Shown here: positions 35,786-46,450 of the stretch, piece by piece
Position numbering within the stretch: position 1 is the stretch's first letter
Layout of the letters: every line of letters starts with the position of its first letter
Assembly: GCA_013400975.1 (NCBI GenBank)
Contig: WBMZ01003475.1
Location: 1 to 64,000, forward strand
Length of the DNA stretch: 64,000 nucleotides
DNA from: Atrichornis clamosus
Lineage: Eukaryota > Chordata > Aves > Passeriformes > Menuridae
Reading direction: 5' to 3'
Made by a program: the position numbers and the translations under genes
The notes under the pieces: generated by a model
Seen by the model: only the letters and a program-made list of their open reading frames with translations
The model's database searches: none
Told to the model about the DNA's origin: nothing

Positions 35786-37499
35786 GTAAGTGTCTCCTGT
35801 GTTAGCTGCCAGGTCTCTTCCGTTTCCAGAGCCCTTTTGGCCCATTTCTCTACGGCTAATGCCAAAGAGGAACGCACAGCAGCCACTTCCAGCAGTGCCT
35901 TTGCACAGAGCTCCTGTTCTGGGGACCTTCCCCTTTAGCCCAAGAAGAATAATTCAGACCCAAGTCGGGCAGGATGTGCGAGCCAGGCTCACGTTTCTGC
36001 AGCTCCCTTGGAGGAGCATCTGACTGATGGTCAAACCTGACGCGGGTACTGGGATGTCACGGTGGAGCTCTGTGTGCCACACATGGGGACAGGAGGACAT
36101 CCCTGCTCCCCAGATGTGCACTCACGCCTCAGGTGCCCAGTCCTGCACAGGTACCAGTACTTGAAAAGAAATCTTTGGCTACTGTATAGAAAATATGGCA
36201 GGGGCATCACCCATCAGGCTGATTCAGCTTCTAGAAATCTAGTCTGTTCTGAAGATTTTATTGAGACTTACAAGCAGAAGCGAATTCCTTCAAGGTTAAT
36301 GTCATCTCTTTGTGTGTATTTGCTAGATTTTGCTTCTTGTTCTTGATGGGGTCTGGGTTGTTTTGTATGAGTAAACTCTTAATGGTACATTTGTGTGTAA
36401 CACCCTTTCAAGTGGCCAAGTTTGGCAGAAATTGAATGTTCTGCAGAAAAAGGGGCTGTTCAGTCCCAGGTCAAGTAGGGTTTTAAGCTCCAAGAGCTGA
36501 GTGATCTTGTGTCAAATACTGTGCCTGTGGTTTTGATCCAGCTTTTAGCAGCTTTGTAACTGTGATTAGTGCTGTGAAAGAGACAGCAAAGTTAAAACTT
36601 CTGTAGTTTTACAAACTTGGCCCAGCTCAACACAATTCACTTACAGCCCTTGGGGCTGGACTCCTACAAACATAAACTTTTCAGGATTGCAAGCCATGGA
36701 CTTCCCTCTTCTTTTGGGATTAATATACTTACCACTTTTGCATGTCAAATGCTAGAAAAGTGAAGTTATTTATTATTTAGTTCTTTATTGTTGTATTCTA
36801 CCTTTCTTATTAAAAAAACTAGCAAAACAACCACCACAAAACACTCACCAAAAGTAGTTGCTTTAGGCATTTAATACAGGAGGATATTTTCAGTCTTGAA
36901 GTCAGCAACTGCAAACTGTGGTTGCCCTGTATGAAATGGTTACTGGGAAGATCTGGTGGTCGTAGGCAGTACAGCTTCCATTTTTCTGTCAAGTGACAAT
37001 TTCATGGTCTCTTCTCTGTCTAACAACTCTAAATAAACGAAAAAAATCATTTTGAGCTGTTTGGCTGGAGTTGGTCTCTTTGTGATACACACCAGAGGTA
37101 AAGATTCTGTGGTGTGTGGCTCTGCTGTTTTTATACATCATTTATTTCAAATTAGTGAGACTTAGCAGGAATCCAGAAGTTTGCATCTGCTCCAGCATCA
37201 GGGCCGACACAGGCAGAAATGGAGCAAAACCACAAGGGCTGAGAAGAATTTGGATAGTGTTGGTTAAATGCCAGTGCTGCCTTCAGGGAATACCTTCATC
37301 TCCAGCTGTCTGTTACCTGTACCAGCTCTGTGGCCAGGCTTGCAGTGAGAGTGTGCTCACTTGGAAGCTGCCTTGGGGCAGCGGGGAGAGAGTTTTCAGC
37401 CCTGTGGGTTGTTGCAGCTGCCCAGAGCTGAGCTGGGTTACGGACGCCTCCTGGGGATCTGCTCACTGGCACTGTGTCGTGCCAGGAGCGCCTGAACAA

Positions 37500-38130
37500 G
37501 ACGTTAATTATACATCCCTGTGCATTCCTGCTTCCGATTAATTTACAGCCTTAATCTTTCAGTCTGGTTATGCAGTTTGCTCGATGAAATACCGCTTGCA
37601 TTCTTTCTATTAATGAAAACCCACAAATAATCCCCGTGCCCCAAGTACCTGTCCCGATTATCTACCGCACTCATAAGCGCTGCTTGCAGAATTATTTTGC
37701 CTTGTTAATGTTTGATTTTGTATTTATTTTAATTGCCAGTGTTACTATTTTAGAAGTTGGTAACCCACTGGTGGGTATTCTGGTTTAATCCTTTTTGCCA
37801 TTCCCGAGCAAGCTCCACTTTGCCTGTTTTACAAAGCCATTCCGAGTTTCTGTACAGACACAACTGTTCGCCAGGGCTGGCCCCTGCTTCCATATGGTGC
37901 ACATTAATCACAATTTAGCTGTGTAAACACAAACTTCTATTTCATGCTGCAGACGCTTGCCCAGCTGAGGTTGAGTGAAAGATTTCATTTTTATAAGACA
38001 CATAAACACACCTGAGACTCCGAGAACAATGTGACGTGACTCTCTGTTCTATAGACTACATCAATTTGCTAATTAAAAATCTGCTCTTATGGTTGATGCT
38101 CATTTCTTTTTATGAAGCCCTGGAATGCTG
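37500..38130. promoter_or_regulatory. Best candidate for a conserved regulatory element
   Basis: About 600 bases of complex sequence hold many TAAT cores (CCGATTAATTTACAG, GTTAATGTTTGATTTTG, CACATTAATCACAATTTAGC, TTGCTAATTAAAAATC). Scattered retained CpGs are present, as are an E-box-like CATATG near 37893 and a CRE-like TGACGTGA near 38031. There is no tandem repeat and no long open frame. This mixture is typical of deeply conserved vertebrate enhancers. Conservation has not been tested. Confidence 0.4.
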
Positions 38131-40129
38131 TTAAGCAGGTCTGGAATGGTGGTGTGTGTTTTATTGTTTTTTCTTAAAATTGTTTCCTGCCTATTTTGTC
38201 TGTGATTTCGTTGTGTTGAAGTCACTCTTTGCTTTTCATTTATGGTTTTCAGGGAGTAAATCTGCAAGTATTGTTTATAGTTGAAATGTTCTTAATTGTA
38301 TATTTTCTGAACAGCTTGGATTTAATAGCTGGTTTATGTTTGGAATAAACAAGTAAAAAAAAATAAAGGGCCATGAATCAACAAAAGGAAAATAAAAGCA
38401 AAGTCTTTAGAGAAATAAGTAACAAGACTATATACCTTTTAACCCAGAAAATTAATCAATCCTTTTGTCCATGTGCACACTCATGTTATTATTTTGCTTT
38501 GATTCACGTGTACTTCAGGGACTCTGATGCTTGCTCTAGGTGGGAACTATCAATAGAGCTGTTACAACAAGACAGATGAAACACAGTCTGTCACAAGTAT
38601 TCATCTGTTTGGGTTTTTTTCTAAAATACTGCCAGTAGATAAATCTGTAGCATTTTACTTGGGCATAAAGTTATCCAGATTTAAGAAGAGCAGAGTTTCG
38701 AATAAAAGAACATCTCAGGTTGCCAAAGCAATACTTAAATGTATAGCAAACAAGGAAATTAACAAGGATAGAAATACTGCATTTTTAGATAATTACGTAA
38801 TCTTAAACACTGGACGTTAGGAAGAGGCTTTCCCAGGGAACTGGTCGCCTGCTGCCTTCAGCATTTCCTCCTCCCTCTTCTGCACCAGGTGGTTTGTGTT
38901 GTCAGCTGAGGTGGAAATGCCCTTCCTTGGTCAGGCACAACTGCAGCCTTCAGTGTAGAGCACACTTTTGTTGACACGTATTGACCAAGCTCTTGACTCT
39001 GAAGTCAGGGAAAAAGAAACTCAAAGATCAAACTCAGTGCAGTCCTTTTGGATTAATACAAGAGCATGAGGTGCCCTCAGTTATTACTGATGACCCGTCC
39101 CCTGACATGGGGCAGCAAGAGGAGTCCAAACACACCATAGGCAACAGGAATGTGTCGTTACAGGGAAGGGAGAGTACCACAGGTCATTGTGTGTCTTACA
39201 GATAATTATTGATGAAGAACAGCTTGAGAATTCTACATACACAAATATACAACTTCTGACATGTCTTTCTATACTGGTATCATTTATAAGATCTGCTGTT
39301 ACCAAGAGAGACTTCCAACATTTTGCCATCCCACCCCAATCACTTTTAGCAATTCTTAAGTGCAAGCACACAAAAACCTTAAATTTGATTGATAGATTTT
39401 AGGCAAAATCCACAAAACAAAACAGACCCTCTATACAACTCAGAACAAATAATTTTGACTAAAGCCCTGAGACAATTTCTGTTTAAGCTTGGCTGGGGGA
39501 TGATGCTCTAACATGCAAAGTGGAGTTGTATCACATTGACATTTAAATATAATCATAGGAGTAGATGGTTGAGAGTCCAACAAGAGCTACAAGCAACTGA
39601 GTAAGTTGCTGGCAGAAGAGCTGGTGGGAAGGACTGCAGTGATTGCAAATGAGGCCTGACCAGGAGGTAATGTGATTAGTGTTCTCTAAGAGCAAAGTAT
39701 GTTGCAGAAATTAAATGAGGCTTGGAGTGAGGTGGAGGTGGGGGAGAAATCCCATAATTCCTCCAGTTTCATCTCCTAAGAGCTTTATCAGTTTCAGCTG
39801 TGGGTTGTTGGGGTTTTTTCCCAGCCTTGTGCTGAGGGTGTTTGAGAGTTATTGTGAGATTTGAAAGAATGCTGAGGTTTTGATCTTGTCAGGACTGAAA
39901 GTGCTTTATAAATGTCAGAGTTGGTGCGTGAGAATCTGGGACGCTGCTTGGCTGCTTCTCTTGCGAGAGCTGAGCTAATGAGGCCACCAGAGAGCCACTG
40001 CCAGCAGCCCGGGGTGGTGGCCCTGCCTCCTCCAGCCTCTGGAGAGGGAGGAGGCACCTGATTCGTGATGGCCAACAAACCACCAGCCCAGATTAATAAT
40101 CGTGTCTCGCATTCCCATTGTGCAGGTGG
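38131..40129. other. Unassigned non-coding DNA
   Basis: No gene is recognisable. One open frame with an acceptor-like start is listed at 39202-39402. The region 39794-40144 minus (116 codons) overlaps another minus frame and shows no domain. A short phrase near 39882-39920 (TGATCTTGTCAGGACTGAAA, then GTGCTTTATAAATG) recalls the start of the old CORE-SINE seen at 60.3 kb but is too short to call. Confidence 0.55.
39202..39402 (+). other. Open 66-codon segment after an acceptor-like site
   Basis: A moderate acceptor (GTGTGTCTTACAG) ends at 39201. The frame then runs phase 0 for 66 codons to a TAG at 39402. It starts IIIDEEQLENSTYTNIQ and is AT-rich. A different frame (38981-39205) with charged residues lies immediately upstream. 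I recognise neither. It could be a terminal exon, a degraded pseudogene or chance. Confidence 0.12.
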
Positions 40130-40300
40130 AGGTTTTCGTGGCATTCAGAGTTGTGGTCACCCCTTTCCGTCCCGGCTCTCTGGACGCGGGGACGATGTCG
40201 CGAGGTGTTGGTGGTGTGACCTGTGTGCTGCGTTCAAACCTCGTCAGGGCAGGGTGAGGTCACCAGGACAAGGCACCTGGAGGGGCCCGCGGCTGGGGCA
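40130..40300. promoter_or_regulatory. Small CpG-rich cluster
   Basis: I count about 12 CpGs in 170 bases, including seven to eight within roughly 40 bases around CCCGGCTCTCTGGACGCGGGG, and GC content near 60 percent. This is far above the surrounding sequence but too short for a standard CpG island. It may be a small promoter or enhancer for a non-coding transcript, or a GC-biased gene-conversion patch. No TATA box or initiator is obvious. Confidence 0.3.
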
Positions 40301-40446
40301 GAAGCTTTGTTGGACTTGTGAAGGTTTTAATCTAAATTAAGCCACGTAAGCAATGTGATGTGGGGAACATCTGACCCCAGCAGTCACCAAAAAGGTGAAG
40401 TGTCTAAATTCGGATGAGGTGTGGTTTTTCTGGACGACTTTTTTGA

Positions 40447-40466
40447 AGTTGCATGAACATGCAACT
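40447..40466. repeat. Perfect 9-bp palindrome with 2-base centre
   Basis: AGTTGCATG (40447-40455) and CATGCAACT (40458-40466) are exact complements separated by AA. It resembles a paired protein-binding site more than an RNA hairpin because the loop is only two bases. The half-sites GTTGC and GCAAC recall RFX-type sites, but the spacing is too wide for the usual X-box. Confidence 0.6.
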
Positions 40467-41378
40467 CTTTTAATGCTCTCTAAGGAGCGTGCTTTTTTTA
40501 AGAGCAGTGATTAAAAATTTCCACAATCTATTTAAGAGGAGCAGGAGGGTTGTTACAGGAGATCCCACCAGCTGCCACTCACATGCCTGAATAACTGATT
40601 TGCACTGGAGTCTGAAAAAACTGTTTTGTTGGAGGTATTGAACCAGAATAGTGACTTTTTCCAGGTATACCATAGGCATATATTGATGACCAGTTTCTTC
40701 CCTCCGGACTACAGCTGTGAAAGGGCCAGGCAGTGTCCTGGTTCAGCAACGTACAGAAGCCCAAGTCTTAACTTGGCACAAAAACAATTTCCTTGAGTTC
40801 AAGAAAATTTCACGTGTACTTTAATTTATCTGCTTAAAAGGCTTTGGGCTGAGTTGTGGTCAGTGATGACACCAATGTCCTGCAGATGTGTTGCTCTCCA
40901 AACCTCTGCCAACATCTGGAAAATACAGCCATGATCGTTAGACAACAGCAGCCCTATTAAACCATTCCAATCTGACCTTGTGGCTCTGGAATCCCTAGAG
41001 GATCAGGAATCTGGGGACATGAATGGGGTTCAATCATTCTGGCACTAGCTCTTACATCTCTTGTGGTAAAGGAGCATACAAACAATGATTTGGAATTTAT
41101 TTCCTCTACAAAATGGATCTTTGATCCCAAGGCAATAAATAGTAAAAGAACATGCAGGAAGGAATGAAATATTACAGAAGCTCATGTTAAAACAAAACCT
41201 GAGATGTCTGTTGGGGATTTTGTATGGCTTTTCACCAGCAGAATCTTGGATGCATCAAACACTTGTAGTATGATATTTTTAACAATTACAAGTCCAAATA
41301 TGTGCAATTACCAACAGTAGGACTTCTGTCAGGAATGACTGCACCAAGTTTAATTTAATGTACTCAGCCTTGTAATTG

Positions 41379-41392
41379 TTTTTTTTTTTTTT
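41379..41392 (+). repeat. Homopolymer T14
   Basis: Fourteen T residues followed by AAATC. No retroposed body is evident on either side. Confidence 0.8.
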
Positions 41393-44300
41393 AAATCTTG
41401 CTGTGCCAATTACAGTATTTTTTTACTTCTTAGTTTTTATGTTTTATATCCTCCACAAATCACACATTTAAGACAGTTTTGTTTTGCAACATCTCTGAAA
41501 TGCTGGCTTATTAGCAAGCCAGTCCATGCCAGATTATTTTAATATTGATAGACCCTATCAACAGTTGCGTTTAAGATGCGTTCCTCGTGCTGTTTTGTTA
41601 AGGTTTAGTGGGACTAAATCACAAAACATTGCTTTGCTTGGAAATTGAATTGAAAAGATCCATCTACAGTAGGATTACTTGTTTAGACAAAGCTGCTCTT
41701 GCATTCTGAAGATTTTACTGGTTTTCACTTGTAGTTTGGGTGCCTGAACAATACCAGGCTAATTTGAAGTGCCTCAGTGCTCCAGCACTCTGCTGAACTG
41801 GGATCTTGCTTACAAAGGACATTTCATCTCCTCTTCCCAAAGCTCTATCTTTGTCATAAATAAATAGGAGATAGGAAAGCAAACTCGAATTTAGAGTTAT
41901 ATGTAACATTAATTTTCTATGCAATATAACCATGAGCTACTGGACCTGCTGGTGACAAATGATGCTGGTGCCTGTGTGTTCTTACTAAGTCTTTTGAGGC
42001 TGCACATGATTATAAGGATTAGTCCTGCAAACAAGGGCATTTTCTTTTTCATTTTTTTTCACTTGCTTTGCTCTGAGACACTTCCATGTGCATTCAGGAT
42101 ATTACTTATTTCATTCTGGCACTTCTAATATGGAACTCGCCAGATTTTTATCCTGGGCTTGATAGATGATTACCTGTGGGATGTGGACAGCCAGTGTGCC
42201 GCAGGTCTGTGGTGGGGAGGTGGAAGTGCCTGCCAGCCTCGTGCACCTGGACTTCCAGCAGCTTCTGCTCCCTTCTAGGGGATTACAGGAAATAAGTAGT
42301 AAAAACAAGGCTTCTGTCAGGATTTTTGAATGCAGTCCTTTGGTCTGCACGTTGGAAATTTTGCATAGTTTTGTCAGGCAGATCAGGTTGATCACTACTG
42401 ACTGTGACTTCTTTTGTAGAGCAGATTACAGGGTATTTCAGCGTGTAGCGTGTTACGGTGCTCGAAGTTAGCTGACTAATGATCTGCATAATCTCATATA
42501 TTCACCTTTAGCAGAGTCACAGCTGTACACCTTTAGCTTGAATTGCTCAATACATAACTCTCTGTATCCTCGGTCATTAAAAAATAAAAATTCACTGTGA
42601 TAAAAAATTCAGTAACTCCGTCTGGAATCTGGAATAAGAAGAAAAATTGTTGGACATACCTTTACAGGCTGTGTTTTAGAATTTAGGAAAACTCTGGCTC
42701 ATTGTCTTTCATGCTGTATGTCAGGCCTGTGACATTAATCTTTTATGTCTCCTGGCAAGTATTTCACATTCAAGAAGGCTTATATGCCTAGGGAAAAAAA
42801 AGAAAGAATGTGGAAAAAAGACAATTGCAGTGACACAGGTTAAACTAATAGAGGCTATAGCTTAGAGAAGGCATGGAAGTGTTTATGCTTCCCATGTGGC
42901 AGTGATTCCTGCCTGAACTGTGGCCCACTGGATCAGTATTGCTGTTCTTCAGCAGATTTTTCTGGTGCCCCTCCCAGATGTGTACCTGCAGTGCTGGATT
43001 CCTCTGCACATCCCTTGTTGTGACTGGTACAGCTCAGAACTTCATCCTTCTGTATGGAAATAGAACACCCAGCATGGCACTTCTGCTGTGTTTTATCCCC
43101 TTAGAAATTGTGGAAAATCCCTGTTTGCAAACTGGGCATCCAGGGACAACTAACCTGGCTGAGGGATTGCTGCTTCCTGCAGATTTGGGTGGAGATGCAG
43201 CTGAGATGGGCAAAAACCTTCCTGGCCTTGGCTGCAAAGAACTTGAGCCTTGCTCCTCTCATCTTCTTGCTGTTTTCTTGTTAAACTCCTGGGATATTTA
43301 CACTGTTATCTGCTGGAGTAATTTTCTGTCCTTCCTAATTTTCCTTTAGAGCAGCCAGGGAAATGTGCTTCTTTGGGGCAGTGAATTTATCCAGTTCCCT
43401 TGGTCTGGTAACTGCCCACTCTGGGTCTTTGTGGATGGAGGAATTCACATCTGCACTGAGAAATACAAATGACTGTGTTTGGCCCGTGGCTGGAGATGTA
43501 TTTTGGAAGACCCATCTGGAACACCAGAACCTCCTGTGTTTAGGTGTGCTGTGTGCTGGTGGGAGAAGCGGTGTTAAATCTTTGGAGATGATTTGCCCAG
43601 CTGGGCTTTTAAAAATAGGTTTTCTCGCATTTTTGGCCGAAGAAAGATGTTTTTTGTCAAAGAAAAATGAGGCTCGTGGTTGCATTTTGAGTCCTGAAAC
43701 GTGTGTTCATGAACATTCCACGACACAGACAGTGGCCAACTTCAGTAACTTCTTCAATGTGTGTTGGCTTTATTCCTCAGTTGGTAACAGAGAGAATTTT
43801 TTAAAGCAAAGTGAGAGTGTGTGTTTTGACTGATTGTATCCAGTAGTGGTATTGGCTGTCAGGAGGGAGGAAGAAATTCCCAAAGCATTTGCTACTGTGG
43901 TAGCTGTTGGTGTTCAGCTGTTACCAGGTAGTTACTGAGCGTCACTGCAGAAGAGTGCAGGACCCTCAGTCTCTAACGCCTCCATATAAAAGTCTCCAAG
44001 AAACACAGACTGCACTTTTTCTAAGCTGTAGGTCCATCCCCCCAGTGTGTATTTCTGTGTGAATTATAATCAAAATCTAGGAACTGGCCAGTGTTTTGCT
44101 ACCTTCTGCTGACAGCTTTTGGCTTTTTTGGAAATATTTTAGTTTCACGCATACTGTAGCTGTCGGTGTGATTCAGAGCCTTTGGAAGCAGAGCTTCCTC
44201 TTGTATTTGTTATTTGCTTAGCAGAGCTTTGACTTTATGGCTATGTATTTCAGAATCTTTTATGCCAGGGAATCGTTTATATTTCAGAGATACGGGAAGG

Positions 44301-46402
44301 CACCTTGGAGCTTGCTGCATGTCTTGTTTTTTAACCTCAGCCCAGTGTGATATTCTCTCTAAAGAATATTCTCACGTAATCCTGCGGGGAAGAATAAAGG
44401 TAACGCAGTTGCCTGGCATTAAAACTGTAAATCAGAAGTACATAATGACAAGTCTGAGAAATGTACTAAAAATAAGGGTAAGACAGGCTTGTTTCTGAAC
44501 AGTAAATGCCATTAAACTTTGCTTTGAATTCTGAATTCCATCCAAAATCTGCACCCACAACCCTCAGTTGTGTGTCAAGGGGCTGTTTGCTTGTTTTGTA
44601 CTTCAGAGGAGCTGACTTGACTTCATGTGCTAGTCCAAATGTGACTCTCCCTGGGGGTACTCCTTGGCCAGGCTGTAGAGAGATGTTTCTGAGAACCCAA
44701 AGAGAAATATAAAGTTGAAAACCTGGCCAGCACTGCCTCAGGGGCCTTCCTTTCCCTGGGAGAAAATCTGGGGCTGGGGAGAGACGATGGTCCATTTTGT
44801 GTGACTGGGAACAGGAGGGTGACATTTTTACAAGCAGGGAAGTTTGATGCAGCCTGAGCTGGTTCTCAAGCCCAGCTTACATGGACAAGTGTGGTTGTCA
44901 AGTGATTACAGTGAGGATTTCTGGAGGAAAGCTCGTCAATGAGGCTTTCTCAAGGATTTTAAAAGCCCTGTGTATAGTTCTGATTTCCTTCTGGAGGGCT
45001 TTCTCTGTATCACCTTGGCAGATATTTTGGACATACAGTGGGCCCATCCCCATCCAGGTCAGGCTCTCACCTGGACTTAAGCAGGGTAGTTTTGGTTGGA
45101 ACTGGGTGTAGCTTTCTTCCCTGGGTGCTGGAGAATAGGGCAGGGACACTTCCCTGGGGAAGAGACGTGGACTGCACATTCCATTATACTTCAAGGTTGT
45201 GCCATTTGTCTAGGGGAAAGGGACATAAATGCCTAACTTATGACCTCATTAGTGGTGCTTGACTCACATTTGCATTCACAGGCTCTGAGAAGAAAATGTT
45301 TGCATTTAAATCTTTTGCAAAATTTGAAACTAAAGATAAGTGAAACTGCCCGAGAATCCCTTAAGATGTAAGGGTGAATCATACATTAAAATAAAGATCC
45401 TGCAGTTGCTGACATGGTGACTAGATATTCTATTCAAGGCACTGTGGCTTCTCCTGACCCTGCTGTGCAATGCAAAAGCAGCCCCAAGCAATATATTCAC
45501 TGGCAGCTCTGATAAAGGCACACACAGTCCTGCTGTACGGCAGAGGCCCCCAGAAAACACGGAGCACAAACAGATTTAGGACTTGGTGTGGGCAGTGGAG
45601 GGTGGTTTTCTCAGGGCTTCTGGCAGTCAGAAAGGCAGAGAGGTGGGGACAACACCTGCTTCAAACCTCTGTAATAAATATCTCGGCTTTGGAGGAACCT
45701 GGCGAGGGGGTTCTGTCTGAATAGATGTAGTTTGTGTCTAGAAAGCTGCCTGGGAGTGATCATGTGAAGCCTCTCAGTGTCAGATGGGAAGTTACACATC
45801 TTGCTTTTTTCCTCTTTGACATGAGTGTTGAAGTGTTCCAAGTTCATGGCCGTTCTGAGATGAGAAAGCAAGGAAATGATCAAAGGCGATGCTGGAAATG
45901 ATAATAACGTAGTGTGGTCCTATCAAATCAGTGCTAAATCAAGTGATAAGCTTCAGACTGCTCTAGGAGGAGAGCTGCCCCGGCAAGCCTCAAAGGCAGG
46001 CTGGCTCATTTAACCATGAGCCTAATCAACTGGCTCTTTCTAATTACCATGAAGGAGTGACTGTCTGAAAACTACTTCTCTAGTATGTATCCCTCTCTTT
46101 TGGCAGCTTCTCTCCAGTGCCTGGTGACCTAAAACCAGGAGACAAGGTTGTTGGGACAGTCCATGCCAACCTCTGGCCCATATATGCTTAATTTCCCTGT
46201 CAGCATAATTAGGAGGTGGCCACAAATAATGAATGTCGTCCTCTAGGAAATTGGGTAGAAAATGCCGAGTTTTGAGCAACTTCCACCCATGCTTCAGTAG
46301 AGGGGCTTGCTGACAGAGCAGCTCATGGCGTGGAGGTTTTAATTGTCATCCAGAGCTGATGATTCATAGACTTCTCTCTTTCCATTCCCTTTTCCTTGGC
46401 AG

Positions 46403-46450
46403 ATCCTGGATGTCCTGTTGACAACTGAAGCCCAACAGCTCAAACCCTGA
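46403..46450 (+). other. Possible terminal exon start (very low confidence)
   Basis: A strong acceptor with a long pyrimidine tract (CCATTCCCTTTTCCTTGGCAG, ending 46402) is followed by a phase-0 frame of 15 codons (ILDVLLTTEAQQLKP) and a TGA at 46448-46450. Downstream DNA to about 46790 is pyrimidine-biased, which keeps several minus-strand frames open. The short frame carries little evidence. Confidence 0.1.

Larger units (their letters stand above)
30166..37499. other. Unassigned non-coding DNA
   Basis: No gene is recognisable, but two exon-like open segments lie here (31277-31649 and 35551-35785; listed). A pyrimidine tract covers 30759-30832 and another 32690-32741. An AAAT microsatellite is at 32509-32527 inside an AT-rich block. 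C9 occurs at 32962-32970 and A18 at 35372-35389. The frames at 33178-33414 plus and 35097-35420 plus match nothing I know. Confidence 0.6.
40301..46402. other. Unassigned non-coding DNA
   Basis: No gene is recognisable. The frames at 42939-43349 plus (136 codons) and 43363-43833 plus (156 codons) are overlapped by minus-strand frames and lack motifs. A perfect palindrome lies at 40447-40466 and T14 at 41379-41392. Splice-like donors near 45068 (minus) are isolated. Confidence 0.6.
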
